A stretch of 64,000 nucleotides of DNA from Rhodococcus rhodnii (GCA_000720375.1 JOAA01000007.1:248001-312000); one strand, 5' to 3'. Positions 43,636 to 53,741 are shown, counted from the stretch's first letter. Translations and numbers: made by a program. Notes: generated from the sequence alone by a model not told the origin.

Positions 43636-44673
43636 TCAGGGCTTGATGAGGACCTTCAGGCTCTTGCGGTCGGCCATGTCCTGGTATCCGGCCGGCACGC
43701 CGTCGAGGCCGGTCGTGACGTCGAAGACCTTCCCCGGCTCGATGGCGCCGCTCAGGATGTCGGGCATCAGTTCCTCGATGTAGGCCCGGCTCGGCGCCGG
43801 TCCGCCCGCCAGTCGGATGTTGTGGCGGAACAGGCTGGCGAAGCCGATCGGCGCGTCCTCGTACTGCGGGACACCGACACGGCTGATCACGCCGCCTGGC
43901 CGGACGACCCCGAGCGCCTGCTCGTAGGCAGGCATGTTGCCGACCGCCTCAAGTACGACGTGCGTGCCGTGCCCGCCTGTCAGTTCGCGGACCTGGGCGA
44001 TGCCCTCCTCGCCGCGGGCATCGACGACATCGGTAGCGCCGAACTCCCGGCCGAGATCCGTGCGCGCCTTGTGGCGTCCCATCAGGATGATCTGCTCGGC
44101 GCCGAGACGCTTGGCCGACAGCACAGCCAACAGGCCCACGGCGCCGTCTCCGATCACGGTGACCCGAGTGCGCTCGTTGACGCCGCCCGCGACCGCGGCG
44201 TGATGGCCGGTGCCGAACACGTCCGAGAGCGTCAGCAGGGACGGCACCAGCGCCGAGTCCGCGGCGACAGGGAGTTTGACGAGGGTGCCGTCGGCGAGCG
44301 GGACCCGGACGGCTTCGGCCTGGCCACCTTCGTCGGGCTCGACATCCCAGAAAGTGCCGTGCACACAGGACGTGTACAGGCCTTCACGGCAGAACTCGCA
44401 CGTGCCGTCGGAGAACGCGAACGGTGCGACGACCAGGTCGCCCTTCTTGACGGTGGTCACGTCCGAGCCAGTGTCCTCGACGATGCCGAGGAACTCGTGT
44501 CCCATCCGGGCCGGACCGTCCACAGGGGACATCGAGCCGTACGGCCAGAGGTCGCTGCCGCAGATGCAGGACGCGGTGACGCGGACCAGCGCATCAGTCG
44601 GCTGCTTGACGACGGAGTCCGGGACCTCCTCGACCCGGACGTCACCAGCGCCGTACATGAGGGTGGCACGCAT
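43636..44673 (-). CDS. Zinc-dependent alcohol dehydrogenase
   Basis: 345-residue medium-chain dehydrogenase. Catalytic zinc ligands are in CICGSD and GHEFLG; a partial structural-zinc loop is CEFCREGLYTSC; the cofactor motif is VIGDGAVGLLAVLSAKRLGA. It ends six bases before the Tat-signal subunit gene, so alcohol-to-aldehyde oxidation here and aldehyde-to-acid oxidation by the molybdoenzyme could be linked, although one is cytoplasmic and the other exported. Divergent from the XRE regulator. Confidence 0.9.
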   Translation of the reverse strand: MRATLMYGAGDVRVEEVPDSVVKQPTDALVRVTASCICGSDLWPYGSMSPVDGPARMGHEFLGIVEDTGSDVTTVKKGDLVVAPFAFSDGTCEFCREGLYTSCVHGTFWDVEPDEGGQAEAVRVPLADGTLVKLPVAADSALVPSLLTLSDVFGTGHHAAVAGGVNERTRVTVIGDGAVGLLAVLSAKRLGAEQIILMGRHKARTDLGREFGATDVVDARGEEGIAQVRELTGGHGTHVVLEAVGNMPAYEQALGVVRPGGVISRVGVPQYEDAPIGFASLFRHNIRLAGGPAPSRAYIEELMPDILSGAIEPGKVFDVTTGLDGVPAGYQDMADRKSLKVLIKP

Positions 44674-44809
44674 GAGATGTTCTCCAAATCAGTGGTAACT
44701 GATGTCGACCCCACGAAACCGGATTGCCCGCACCTGGAAAAAGGTCGCGTTTATCGGGGGGACAAGCTCAACCCCCCTCGGCGGCCGCCGACCCCTTACC
44801 CTGGATGAC

Positions 44810-45721
44810 GTGGACAAACTGCCCGACAACCGCTCCGACATCAGGGACTTCCTCGCCACTCGGCGCGCCAAGATCACCCCGGAGCAGGTCGGACTGCCCA
44901 CCACCGGCCGGCGCCGGGTGCCCGGGCTGCGGCGCGAGGAGGTCGCCGTGCTCGCCGGCGTGAGCACCGAGTGGTACACACGCCTGGAGAAAGGCCACAT
45001 CAGCGGCGTGTCCGAAGACGTCCTCGACGCCGTCGCCCAGGCATTGCAGCTGGACGAGGACGAACGCACCTATCTGTTCGACCTGGCCAAGGCGGCCCGG
45101 CCCGACCACCGCACGCCACCCCGCCGCAAGGATGCCGAGGTCCCGCCCCGCGTCCAGTGGATGCTCGACTCAATGACGATGTCCTCCGCGTTCGTGCGCA
45201 ACGGCCGGATGGACCTCGTCGCCGACAATCCACTGGCACGAGCTCTGCACGCCCCGATGTTCCGCAGTGAGACCACCAGCAAACACGGCCGCGCCAACAT
45301 CGCCCGGTACATCTTCCTCGACCCCAGCGCCCAGCACTTCTACGTCGACTGGGACGCCGCCACCGTCACCACCGCCGCCCTGCTGCGGGCCGAAGCCGGC
45401 CGCGAACCCCACGACCGGGCCCTGCGCGAACTCGTCGGCGAACTGTCCACCCTCAGCTCCGAGTTCCGCACCCAGTGGGCCTCACACGACGTCCGCATCC
45501 ACCACGACGGCATCAAACGACTGCGGCACCCCGAGGTCGGCGACCTGGAGCTGACCTACCAATCCCTCAACCTGCCCCTGTCGAACCGGGCGGTGCACGA
45601 CCTGACCATCTACACCGCCGAGCCAGGCACCGCATCCGAAGACCGGCTCAAAGTCCTCGCCAGCTGGACAGCCACCCAGTCCAGGTCCACGGCGACGATC
45701 CGCGATCCGCGCCAGGTCTGA
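44810..45721 (+). CDS. XRE family regulator with MmyB-like ligand domain
   Basis: 303 residues. A helix-turn-helix domain (FLATRRAKITPEQVGLPTTGRRRVPGLRREEVAVLAGVSTEWYTRLEKG) is followed by the MmyB-like ligand-binding domain (VQWMLDSMTMSSAFVRNGRMDLVADNPLARALHAPMF; RALRELVGELSTLSSEFRTQWASHDVR). In this family the ligand domain is PAS-like and binds a fatty-acid-like ligand. The first suitable in-frame start is GTG 44810. It is divergent from the alcohol dehydrogenase gene, its most likely target. Confidence 0.9.
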   Translation: MDKLPDNRSDIRDFLATRRAKITPEQVGLPTTGRRRVPGLRREEVAVLAGVSTEWYTRLEKGHISGVSEDVLDAVAQALQLDEDERTYLFDLAKAARPDHRTPPRRKDAEVPPRVQWMLDSMTMSSAFVRNGRMDLVADNPLARALHAPMFRSETTSKHGRANIARYIFLDPSAQHFYVDWDAATVTTAALLRAEAGREPHDRALRELVGELSTLSSEFRTQWASHDVRIHHDGIKRLRHPEVGDLELTYQSLNLPLSNRAVHDLTIYTAEPGTASEDRLKVLASWTATQSRSTATIRDPRQV

Positions 45722-45723
45722 GG

Positions 45724-45870
45724 TCAGCACTTCGAGTCCGCCGCGATCCTGGTGACGGCTGTGGTCGGTGCCGCGTCCAGCACGAAGGACCTGCGGAAGG
45801 CCACCCGCTGGTTCGTCGTGCCGGCCCCAGGGGCGACGGCGGACCGACGCGTCACTGGGACCTGCTGGTC
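45724..45870 (-). pseudogene. Glycosidase N-terminal fragment
   Basis: About 48 residues ending TNQRVAFRRSFVLDAAPTTAVTRIAADSKC and a TGA at 45724-45726. Third codon positions are almost all G or C, as in real genes here. The segment resembles the beta-sandwich opening of rhamnosidase-type enzymes, where FRRxFxLDxAPxxAxxRIAADS is common. It lies directly beyond the BNR glycosidase stop on the same strand, so it is probably the leftover of a deleted glycosidase gene. Confidence 0.4.
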
Positions 45871-45876
45871 GCGAGT

Positions 45877-47267
45877 TCAGCGGACCTGGACGAGCTGCCA
45901 CTGCTGGTCGAGCGCTCCGGTGTCGGCCCATTGCACGACTCGGGCGCCGTCCGCTGTCGAGGCCTGCCAGACGGCCAGGACCTTTCCCGCGTGCCGGTTC
46001 ACGATCTTGTAGTAGGAGCCGACCGGCACGAATTGCCACTGCTGGTCGCCGCCGTTGTTCTCGACCCACTGGACGGCATTCGCCCCGTCGCTGGTACCCG
46101 TCGCCCAGATGGACAGCACGCGGCCGCTGTTCCTGTTGAACAAGGTCCGGTAGCCGCCGCCGACGTCTGTCACGTGCCAGTGCTGGTTGTGCCCGCCGTT
46201 GTCCGCCCACTGCACGACCTGCGTCCCGTCCTGCATCCCTCGACCGACAGGATGAGGACCCGTCCAGTGCCACGGACGTACTGCAGCATCCGGCTGTAGC
46301 CGCGCGGCATCGTCGTACGCACCGGAGTCCAGGCGCCCGCGCCGTTGTTGGTGTTGATCCGGATGTCCGTTGAGCCATGGGAGTTGTACGCCAGACGACC
46401 GTTCGGCAGGGTGATCACGAATGGGCTGCCGCCGTGGTCGATCGTCGTCCCGCCGTCCGAGGCGTTCCAGGACTCCGGATTCGACGAGATCTTGTAGTTG
46501 TTGGGCGTGTCGGCCTGCCCGACCATCTCGAACACCATGAGGTACTGGCCGTTCGCCATTCTGGTCACCACCGGCATGCCGGGCCGCAGCGCGCGGTCGG
46601 CCATCGCGACGTCCTCGACCACCGGTCCCCAGTGGACACCGTCGGTGGACGTCTGGTGCACGATCTTCTGGTCGTGGTTGGCTTTGTCGCGCTCGTCGGA
46701 GTAATACACGATCAGCTTGTTGTTCGCGACGAGCAGGTACGGCTCCCAGATCGGCGTGGGGTTCGCGCTCCCCCACTCACCGCCGCCCACGGCGACCTCG
46801 CTGACCCACGTCCAGGTGAAACCGTCGTCGTTGCTCCGGTACAGCTCGATCGCGGTCCCCGACCGGTCCGGCGGTGAGGCGATGCCGGCGAGCAACACGG
46901 TCCCGGCCGGCATGCCGCCGATCGCTTGCGGCAGAACGTAGAGATACGGGTTGGTCCAGTTACTTCCCCAGCGTCGTGGCGATGTGTCCGCCACGGCGGC
47001 GATCTTCGTCCATGACTGCCCGTTGTTGGTGCTGCTGAAGATCGGGAGCGTCTGCCCCTGCGCGGGTTGGTTGTTGTCCTCGAAGCTGGCGAGAATCCGT
47101 CCGGAGTTCGTCTGCACCGACTTGGCATACGTCGTGCAGTAGGGGCGGTTGCAGTCACCCGACGGCGCGAACAACACGGACGGCCCGAAGGCATTGGCCG
47201 GGGTGGACACGAGCAGGCAGGTGGCGACAAGGATCATCACGAGCACGATCGGCCGAAGCTTGTTCAT
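45877..47267 (-). pseudogene. Secreted BNR-repeat glycosidase with ricin-type lectin domain, frameshifted
   Basis: Signal peptide MNKLRPIVLVMILVATCLLVSTPANA, then a BNR/sialidase-superfamily propeller of about 320 residues with Asp-box-like SSTNNGQSWTK, SNDDGFTWTW and STDGVHWGP. A C-terminal ricin-B lectin part has repeated QW motifs (VQWADNGGHNQHW, VQWVENNGGDQQW, VQWADTGALDQQW). The lectin is in another frame: one base is missing in the C run at 46237-46239, turning EGMQDGTQ into EGCRTGRR. The propeller could be sialidase-like or a GH93-type exo-arabinanase; the sequence does not decide. Last gene of the LacI-2 operon. Confidence 0.75.
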
Positions 47268-47284
47268 GATCTTCCTCACCTTCC

Positions 47285-49399
47285 CTACGACTTGGTGGCG
47301 ACGAAGACGCGGACATCCCACGGATCGAGGCTCAGTGCGAATCCCGCGGGCAGGGAACGCCTGTCCAGCACGTCGGTCAACGCCATGGGTGCCGCCACTC
47401 GAACAGGCTCCCAGCTCCAGTTGTGAACAATGTGGACACGACGACCGTCCTGGGCGGACCCCGTCGTGACGGTGACCGACGCGGGCAGTTGGTGCCATCC
47501 ACTGCATGCGGAGGGCACCAGCCACTTGGCCAGCGCCTGCGCGAACCCGCGGCTGGGCACCGTGCCGACGCAGGTGACGCGGCCGCTACCGTGACGTCTG
47601 GTTGTTGCGGCGGGCCAGCGGCCGAAGTGCGGATGGTCGTACTCGGCAAGCACTTCGGCGTCGAGGACCGTGAGGCCGTCGACCCACTGTGTCGCGGTCG
47701 CGTCCTCTGGCAGTTCGAGTTGGTCGCTGCGGACCGGGATGTGGTGCAGCAGGTTGCTGAATTCGTCGTAGCGCACACCGGCGGCCTCGACGAGGCGTCC
47801 TGGTGCCGGTTCGTGGCGTGCGCGGCCCTCGTGGTCTCCGTACGCGGTTCGAGGGCCGATCACCAGGTGGCCGCCCGCCCGGGCATAGGCCTCGAGCCAG
47901 TCGATCGTCGCGTCGTCGACGACGTACAGGGCCGGGACGACCAGAACTGGGTGACGTTGCACGGCCTCTTGCGGCGCAAAGCCTTCCCGCTCGCCGCGCG
48001 GATCGTGAAGTTGTCTGATATGGACGACACGCACCTGACGGCCGGTGTCGAACGCGCCCCGGTAGAAGGGATCGAAGAACCGGTGATAGGCGTTGGCGTC
48101 CGGTTCTCCGTCGGGTGTGGACAGTGGCGGATACTTCTGCATGAGCCATTTGCTCGGTGTCGAGTAGACCATCGTGATGTCGGCGTCCGGTTCGAGTCCG
48201 GCCACAAGGGATCCGGCGGTGTCGAACTCTGCGCCGAGCCGGGCCAGTTCCGCGTAGGTACGACCGGGCTGACCGCTGTGCGGAAGTATTCCACCCCAAT
48301 AGGTCTCCGCACCGAAATGCAGGGTGTGCCAGTGCCAGTACTCGATCATCCGCGCACCACGGGACACCAGCGCCCACGCTGCCTGTCGCCACTGGCCTTC
48401 ATAGGCAGGTCGGTTGTCCCATGGCTGGCCGATGTGCATCGCATTGGTCTCGGTGACCAGAAAAGGTGCCTGACGCGAGGAGAACATCCAGTCCGCGGTT
48501 TGGAATAACGCCCAGACTCCGGTGGTTTTCCACTTTTGCTCGACATCGTCAGGAGCGGGGTCGGGCAGGGCGAGCCCGTCCTGCATGACGTAGTAGGGAT
48601 TGCCCGCGGCGATGTCAAGACTGTCGGTCAGTTCGTCGTCATCCACGGCGGGGCGCGTGTAGGAGATGCACGTGGTGACGAACTGCTCCTGTTTGGCGTA
48701 CTCGCGGACGATGTCCGCCTGCCACGCGATGAACTCGGTGGTCTGGCGGGCCTGGAACTCTCGCCATGCGACGTCGTACTGCGGCTGCACGTTGCCGTCC
48801 GGTGTCCACAGATCGGCCCATGTGGACAGTCGATGCGACCAGTAGACAAGGCCCCACTCACGGTTGAGTGTCTCGACGTCGCCGTACTTGCCGCGCAGGT
48901 GATCGACGAACCGCTGAAAGACACCGTGGTTGTGGAACAGTTCCAGGCCGGGTTCGTTGTCCACTTGGAACCCGATGACCGCCGGGTGCTCGGCATACCG
49001 GGCGACGATCTTGCGGATCGCCCGCTCGGCGTGGAACAGGAAGGCGGGATGGGTGAAATCCACTTCCTGGCGGGCACCCCAGCCGATGCGCTGCCCGGTG
49101 GCGCGCTCACCGGTGATCTCCGGGTACTGCCGGGCCAGCCACGGCGGTACGGCGTATGTCGGTGTTCCCAGGATGACTGAGATTCCGCGTTCGTGGGCAC
49201 CGTCGAGCACCGGCTGGAGCCAGTCGAGATCGAACCGGCCGTTCTCCGGTTCCCACGTCGACCAGACCGACTCGCCGACCCGGATGACCGTGAAGTGCGC
49301 TTCCACCATCAGGTCGAGGTCGGTCTTGAGCCGGTCATAGGGCTGGTACTCGTGGTAGTAGGCAGCGCCGAACAGGACGCGGGCGGGCAGAACCGCCAT
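47285..49399 (-). CDS. Beta-galactosidase, GH42
   Basis: 704 residues. The GH42 TIM barrel carries the acid/base Glu149 in GFQVDNEPG and the nucleophile Glu317 in FLVTETNAMH. It is followed by the trimerisation domain (VLVVPALYVVDDATIDWLEAYARAGGHLVIGPRTAY) and a small C-terminal beta-domain. No signal peptide, so it acts on imported beta-galactosides. It starts at ATG 49399 after GGAGG. It follows the second ABC transporter and belongs to the LacI-2 operon. Confidence 0.92.
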   Translation of the reverse strand: MAVLPARVLFGAAYYHEYQPYDRLKTDLDLMVEAHFTVIRVGESVWSTWEPENGRFDLDWLQPVLDGAHERGISVILGTPTYAVPPWLARQYPEITGERATGQRIGWGARQEVDFTHPAFLFHAERAIRKIVARYAEHPAVIGFQVDNEPGLELFHNHGVFQRFVDHLRGKYGDVETLNREWGLVYWSHRLSTWADLWTPDGNVQPQYDVAWREFQARQTTEFIAWQADIVREYAKQEQFVTTCISYTRPAVDDDELTDSLDIAAGNPYYVMQDGLALPDPAPDDVEQKWKTTGVWALFQTADWMFSSRQAPFLVTETNAMHIGQPWDNRPAYEGQWRQAAWALVSRGARMIEYWHWHTLHFGAETYWGGILPHSGQPGRTYAELARLGAEFDTAGSLVAGLEPDADITMVYSTPSKWLMQKYPPLSTPDGEPDANAYHRFFDPFYRGAFDTGRQVRVVHIRQLHDPRGEREGFAPQEAVQRHPVLVVPALYVVDDATIDWLEAYARAGGHLVIGPRTAYGDHEGRARHEPAPGRLVEAAGVRYDEFSNLLHHIPVRSDQLELPEDATATQWVDGLTVLDAEVLAEYDHPHFGRWPAATTRRHGSGRVTCVGTVPSRGFAQALAKWLVPSACSGWHQLPASVTVTTGSAQDGRRVHIVHNWSWEPVRVAAPMALTDVLDRRSLPAGFALSLDPWDVRVFVATKS

Positions 49400-49426
49400 A
49401 GGAGGAACCTCCACTAAGGATCGATG

Positions 49427-50281
49427 TCACTGCTTGACGGCGCCGGTGGCCAGCCCGCTCTGCCAGTACCGTTGCAGCAGAAGGAAAGCCACGACGAGCG
49501 GGATGGTCGACAGCAGCGACCCGGTCACGACGAGCGGCAGCATCTCGCCGCTGACGCCGGCGCCGCCGTTCTGCGCCTGCGCGGACCAGGACGCCAGGCC
49601 GACCGTGACCGGATACAGCTGAGGGTCGTTGAGCATGATCAGCGGCAGGAAGTAGTTGTTCCACGTGGCGACCAACGTGAACAGCAGGACCGTCACCAGA
49701 CCGGGACCCAGCAGGCGCAAGGCGAACTGGAAGAAGATCCTGGCTTCCCCGGCACCGTCGATCCGGGCCGCCTCGATGACACTGTCCGGTACGGCGTCCT
49801 GCGCGTAGATGCGCATGAGATACAGCCCGAACGGGTTGACCAACGATGGCAGAATGATCGCCAAGGGCGTGTTGACGAGGCCCACTTCAGCGAAGAGCAG
49901 GTAGGTTGGGATCGCCAGCGCGGTGACGGGCACCATGACCGCACCGATCACCAGGTTGAACGCGGCGCCGTGACCACGGAACCGATACTTGGCGAACCCG
50001 TATCCGGCCGCAGCAGCCAGCAGGGCAGCTCCGACGGCACTGACCACTGCGTACATGACTGTGTTGAGCAGCCAGTGCACGAAGACACCGTCGTTGTGGG
50101 TCACAGTGTTCTGCACGTTGGTGAACAGCTGCGGGGCCCGTGCGAACCACAGCCCGAACGTGGTGAACAGGTCCTGAGTGCTCTTGGTCGACGCGACGAC
50201 CAACCAGAACAACGGCAGCAGGAAGTACGCCAATGCGGCCAGCATGGCGATTGTCAACGGAGTGCTACGCCGCCGAGTCAC
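49427..50281 (-). CDS. Carbohydrate ABC transporter permease (MalG type)
   Basis: 284 residues, six membrane helices and EAA loop IEAARIDGAGEARIFFQFALRLLGP. GTG 50281 lies within the end of the MalF-type gene (17-base overlap). It forms the second sugar importer with the gene upstream and the binding protein at 51212. Confidence 0.9.
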   Translation of the reverse strand: MTRRRSTPLTIAMLAALAYFLLPLFWLVVASTKSTQDLFTTFGLWFARAPQLFTNVQNTVTHNDGVFVHWLLNTVMYAVVSAVGAALLAAAAGYGFAKYRFRGHGAAFNLVIGAVMVPVTALAIPTYLLFAEVGLVNTPLAIILPSLVNPFGLYLMRIYAQDAVPDSVIEAARIDGAGEARIFFQFALRLLGPGLVTVLLFTLVATWNNYFLPLIMLNDPQLYPVTVGLASWSAQAQNGGAGVSGEMLPLVVTGSLLSTIPLVVAFLLLQRYWQSGLATGAVKQ

Positions 50282-51215
50282 GTTGCCTCCTGCGGTTCGC
50301 GGTGAGCAGGACGGCATAGGACACGATCACGATGATCAGGCCCAGCATGAACGACACGGTGGCCGCGTAGTTGACCTGCTGACCGGTGAACGCGAGCGAA
50401 TAGGCGTAGAGGTTCGCCGTGTACCCGCTGTCGATCACAGACGGTGCGATGCGCTGCAACAGGTTCGGCTCGTTGAACAACTGGAAACTGCCGATCACCG
50501 AGAACAACAACGTCAGCATGAGCGCGGGTCGCAACGCGGGAAGCTTGATGGACCAGGCGATCCGCCACGCACCGGCACCGTCCACCGCGGCCGCCTCATA
50601 GAGATCCGGCGGAATCGCTCGCAGGGCCGCGTACAGGATGATCATGTTGTAGCCGACGAACTCCCAGGTCACGATGTTCGCGAGGCTCCCGAGCATCCAG
50701 TTCTCACTCAGGAAACGTGGCACCGGGATGTCCAGAATCCGCCCGAGCTGGGCGAACGGGCCGTAGTCCGGTCCGTAGAGGTATCCCCACATCAGTGCGG
50801 CGATCACGCTGGGCACGGCGTACGGCAGGAAGATGCCCAGCCGGACCACTCGGGCGAGCCGCATCAGTCCACTGTCGAGTGCGAGCGCGAACACCAACGC
50901 CAGGACCAACATCACCGGCACTTGGATCACGAAGAACGTCGCGACCCGCAGTACTCCGCGGAGGAACTGCGGATCGGTGACGGCCTTGATGTAGTTGTCC
51001 AGCCCGACGAAGACGGTCCCGCCGATCAGCTTGTGCTGGAACAGGCTGAGGTACGCGGCATACGCCAGTGGAGCGATGAAGAACAGCAAGAACAGCACCA
51101 GAAACGGGGCAACGAAGAAGATCCCCGCCCTGCCGTGGTTCGTGCGTCGGCGGTTGCGTTCCACTGGACGGGTGTCCACAGGGGACTCCACGGTCATGGC
51201 GGCCATCACCGTCAT
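50265..51215 (-). CDS. Carbohydrate ABC transporter permease (MalF type)
   Basis: 316 residues with six membrane helices (first: IFFVAPFLVLFLLFFIAPLAYAAYLSLF) and EAA loop YEAAAVDGAGAWRIAWSIKLPALRP. ATG 51215 overlaps the binding-protein stop (ATGA). Two further in-frame ATG codons at 51206 and 51197 are possible starts. Second gene of the transporter. Confidence 0.9.
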   Translation of the reverse strand: MTVMAAMTVESPVDTRPVERNRRRTNHGRAGIFFVAPFLVLFLLFFIAPLAYAAYLSLFQHKLIGGTVFVGLDNYIKAVTDPQFLRGVLRVATFFVIQVPVMLVLALVFALALDSGLMRLARVVRLGIFLPYAVPSVIAALMWGYLYGPDYGPFAQLGRILDIPVPRFLSENWMLGSLANIVTWEFVGYNMIILYAALRAIPPDLYEAAAVDGAGAWRIAWSIKLPALRPALMLTLLFSVIGSFQLFNEPNLLQRIAPSVIDSGYTANLYAYSLAFTGQQVNYAATVSFMLGLIIVIVSYAVLLTANRRRQRDSAA

Positions 51216-52585
51216 CCGCCCTGGACGGCGAAGCCTTGGTTCTTGGCGAAGGCGGCGATCCGGGCCTGCCACTGCCCGGTCGCCGCGACGGTGTCGGCCT
51301 TGTCGGTCAACGACTTGCCGACCGTCTCGGTCCAGTCCGTCACGACCTGGTCGAGGAACGGCGGCCACTGGAAGGACTTGTTTACTGTGTCGCCGATACC
51401 GGCGAAGACCTCGTTGACCTTCTGCCCGCCGTAGAAGGAAGGCGCGTCGCCGACGAAGCTCGGGTCGGCGAGCAGTGCCTTGGTCGCCGGGAAGAAGAAC
51501 TGCTTGGTGGCGAACAGTTTCGCGCTCTCCGGGTCGCTGTTGATGAACTGGGCGAACTGTGCGGCCACGATCGGATTCTTCGTACTCTTGATGACCGCGC
51601 TCGTCGAACCGCCCCAGTTGCCCGAACTCGGCTTGGCCGCGTCCCACTGCGGCAACGGCGCAGCGCGCCACTTGCCCGCGGTGGCCTTCGCCGATCCGGA
51701 CAGGAACACCGGGCCCCAGGCAGCGGTGATCCAGGTGGCGTACTTGCCGTTGTTGAGCGCGGCGTACCAGGCGTCGGTGAAGTCCGGCTCGACGCCGATG
51801 ACTCCGTCCTTGGCCAGCCCGCCCCAGTATGTCGCGAGCTTTCGGGAGATGTCGTCGTTGACGTTGATGGAGATGTCGGTCTTGCTGGTGCTCACGTACG
51901 GCTTGGCCCCGGCCTGCCACAACAGGCCGTGCCACGCGGCGGGCTGGTTCGCGGCGAGGTTCGTCAGGTAGATCTCCGGGTTGGCCGCGTGCAGCTTTCG
52001 CGCCGCCGCGGCGAATTCGTCCCAGGTCTTCGGTACACCGATGCCGTACTGGTCGAAGATGTCCTGCCGGTAGAGCATCCCCATCGGACCGGTGTCCTGC
52101 GGGATCGCCCAGATCTCCCCGCCTGCGCCGGTGACCTGTCCCCACGTCCAGTCGACGAACTTGTCCCGCAGCGCGGACGCACCATGGGGCCGCAAGTCCA
52201 GCAGACTGTCGATGACCGCGAAGGTCGGGATGTACTGGTACTCGAGCTGGACCACGTCAGGAGCGCCGCTCCCGGCCTGCAACGCGGTGCGCAGCTTGGT
52301 GTACTGCGGTGTTCCTTGACCCGCGTTGACCACGTTGACCTTGATCGCGGGGTACTTCTTCTGGAACAACGCGACTTCCTGCTGGATGTCCGGAACCCAC
52401 GTCCAGAACGTCAGCTCGGTCGGCGTCGACATGGCCTTGTCGATGTCGGCCTTGCCGACGGGCTGGGCGGCGGCGCCTCCGGTCGCGTCGCCGCTGCATG
52501 CGGCCAGTACCGCGGTCAACGACGTGGCGCCCACCGCGCTGAGGAACGTCCGGCGGCTGATCCGGCTGGTGAGGTGATTGGGCAT
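51212..52585 (-). CDS. Sugar ABC transporter substrate-binding lipoprotein, Tat-type
   Basis: 457 residues. The N-terminus joins a twin-arginine motif (SRISRRTFLSAVG) to a lipobox (VLAAC, Cys about residue 30), so it is probably a Tat-exported lipoprotein. The mature part is a family 1 solute-binding protein (TELTFWTWVPDIQQEVALFQKKYPAIKVNVV; GAPDVVQLEYQYIPTF). It likely binds galactosides or related oligosaccharides, given the GH42 gene in the same operon. ATG 52585 is preceded by GGCGGGAG. Confidence 0.9.
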   Translation of the reverse strand: MPNHLTSRISRRTFLSAVGATSLTAVLAACSGDATGGAAAQPVGKADIDKAMSTPTELTFWTWVPDIQQEVALFQKKYPAIKVNVVNAGQGTPQYTKLRTALQAGSGAPDVVQLEYQYIPTFAVIDSLLDLRPHGASALRDKFVDWTWGQVTGAGGEIWAIPQDTGPMGMLYRQDIFDQYGIGVPKTWDEFAAAARKLHAANPEIYLTNLAANQPAAWHGLLWQAGAKPYVSTSKTDISINVNDDISRKLATYWGGLAKDGVIGVEPDFTDAWYAALNNGKYATWITAAWGPVFLSGSAKATAGKWRAAPLPQWDAAKPSSGNWGGSTSAVIKSTKNPIVAAQFAQFINSDPESAKLFATKQFFFPATKALLADPSFVGDAPSFYGGQKVNEVFAGIGDTVNKSFQWPPFLDQVVTDWTETVGKSLTDKADTVAATGQWQARIAAFAKNQGFAVQGG

Positions 52586-52648
52586 GGTGAACTCCCGCCG
52601 ATGGTGAAGTGGCGGCACGCCTGGCGAAAGCGCGCGCGGGAACTGGGT

Positions 52649-53695
52649 CTATTCCGGGGTCGTCCGGGACCGGGGTGGTGCTGTGGAGGCGCGGACGACG
52701 AGTTCGACCGGTGGATCACCGGCAGGCAGCGGGTCCGCGTCGGGGTTCTCGATGGCGTGCACGAGAAGTTCGAGCCCCTGCTTGGCCACCGCGTCGAACG
52801 GTTGACGCACGGTGGTCAGGCGAGGAGTGACGTAGGCGGCGACCGGGATGTCGTCGAACCCGACCACACTGACGTCCTTCGGCACGCTCCGGCCCGCTTC
52901 CACCAGCGCCCGGATCAGGCCGATGGCCATGTCGTCGTTCGCGGCGAACACCGCGGTCACGTCACTGTCCGCGGCCAGTTGACGGCCTGCCTCGTAGCCG
53001 GACGCAGCGGACCAATCCCCCTGGGCCACCGGAGGTTCGTACACGCCGCGGTCCGCCAGCGCCGCTCGCCAGCCCTCCAGCCGGTCCCGGGCGGAATACC
53101 ACCGCTGCGGGCCAGCGAGATGGTGGACAGTCGGATGCCCAAGATCGAGCAGGTGCTCAGTGGCCGCTCGGGCCAGCAGATCGGCCCGCACTCCCGTCGC
53201 CACGGCACGCGGCCCGACGAACCCCGCGGGGGCGCCGAGCACCAACACCGGCACATCCACGCCGAGGGAAATCTTTCCCTCGTCGATCGGCTCGGAGATG
53301 ACGATCCCGTCCACGCCCTGGTCCAGCAACGACTCCACGGCACCCGCGATACCCGCCGGATCCCCGTCGGCGGTGTTGACCACGCGCAGGGCGTACCCCG
53401 TGTCGCGCGCAGCTCGCTCGATACCGACCAGTAGCGACGCGGGTCCGTACAACGCCGTACCCAGCGTCACGACACCAATGGTCCGTGTCCGCCCGGACGC
53501 CAACGCACGTGCCGCGTTGTTCAGCCGGTAGCCCAGCTCTTCAGCGGCGCCCAGAACGCGTTGGCGTACCTCGGCGGACACGTATGGCTCGTTGTTGAAC
53601 ACCCGCGAGACCGTCTTCTGCGACACGCCAGCCAGCCGGGCCACGTCCACGCTGCGTGGCGCGGATGAACCCGCACCTCGGCCCAGTTGCGTCAT
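52649..53695 (-). CDS. LacI family transcriptional regulator (galactoside locus)
   Basis: 348 residues. The helix-turn-helix is SVDVARLAGVSQKTVSRVFNNEPYVSAEVRQRV, followed by a sugar-sensing domain (TIGVVTLGTALYGPASLLVGIERAARDTGYALRVV; AVFAANDDMAIGLIRALVEAG). It stands first on the minus strand, 63 bases before the binding-protein gene, and likely controls binding protein, permeases, GH42 and BNR enzyme. A perfect palindrome lies just upstream of its start. Confidence 0.92.
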   Translation of the reverse strand: MTQLGRGAGSSAPRSVDVARLAGVSQKTVSRVFNNEPYVSAEVRQRVLGAAEELGYRLNNAARALASGRTRTIGVVTLGTALYGPASLLVGIERAARDTGYALRVVNTADGDPAGIAGAVESLLDQGVDGIVISEPIDEGKISLGVDVPVLVLGAPAGFVGPRAVATGVRADLLARAATEHLLDLGHPTVHHLAGPQRWYSARDRLEGWRAALADRGVYEPPVAQGDWSAASGYEAGRQLAADSDVTAVFAANDDMAIGLIRALVEAGRSVPKDVSVVGFDDIPVAAYVTPRLTTVRQPFDAVAKQGLELLVHAIENPDADPLPAGDPPVELVVRASTAPPRSRTTPE

Positions 53696-53741
53696 CGCAT
53701 CTCCCGGCGGCCACTCGCCACATCTGACGAGGTCAACAGTC

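Noticed and set aside
51236..53434. 732-codon frame antisense to the binding protein and LacI-2
   Set aside because: Spans two real genes on the other strand; no recognisable domain.
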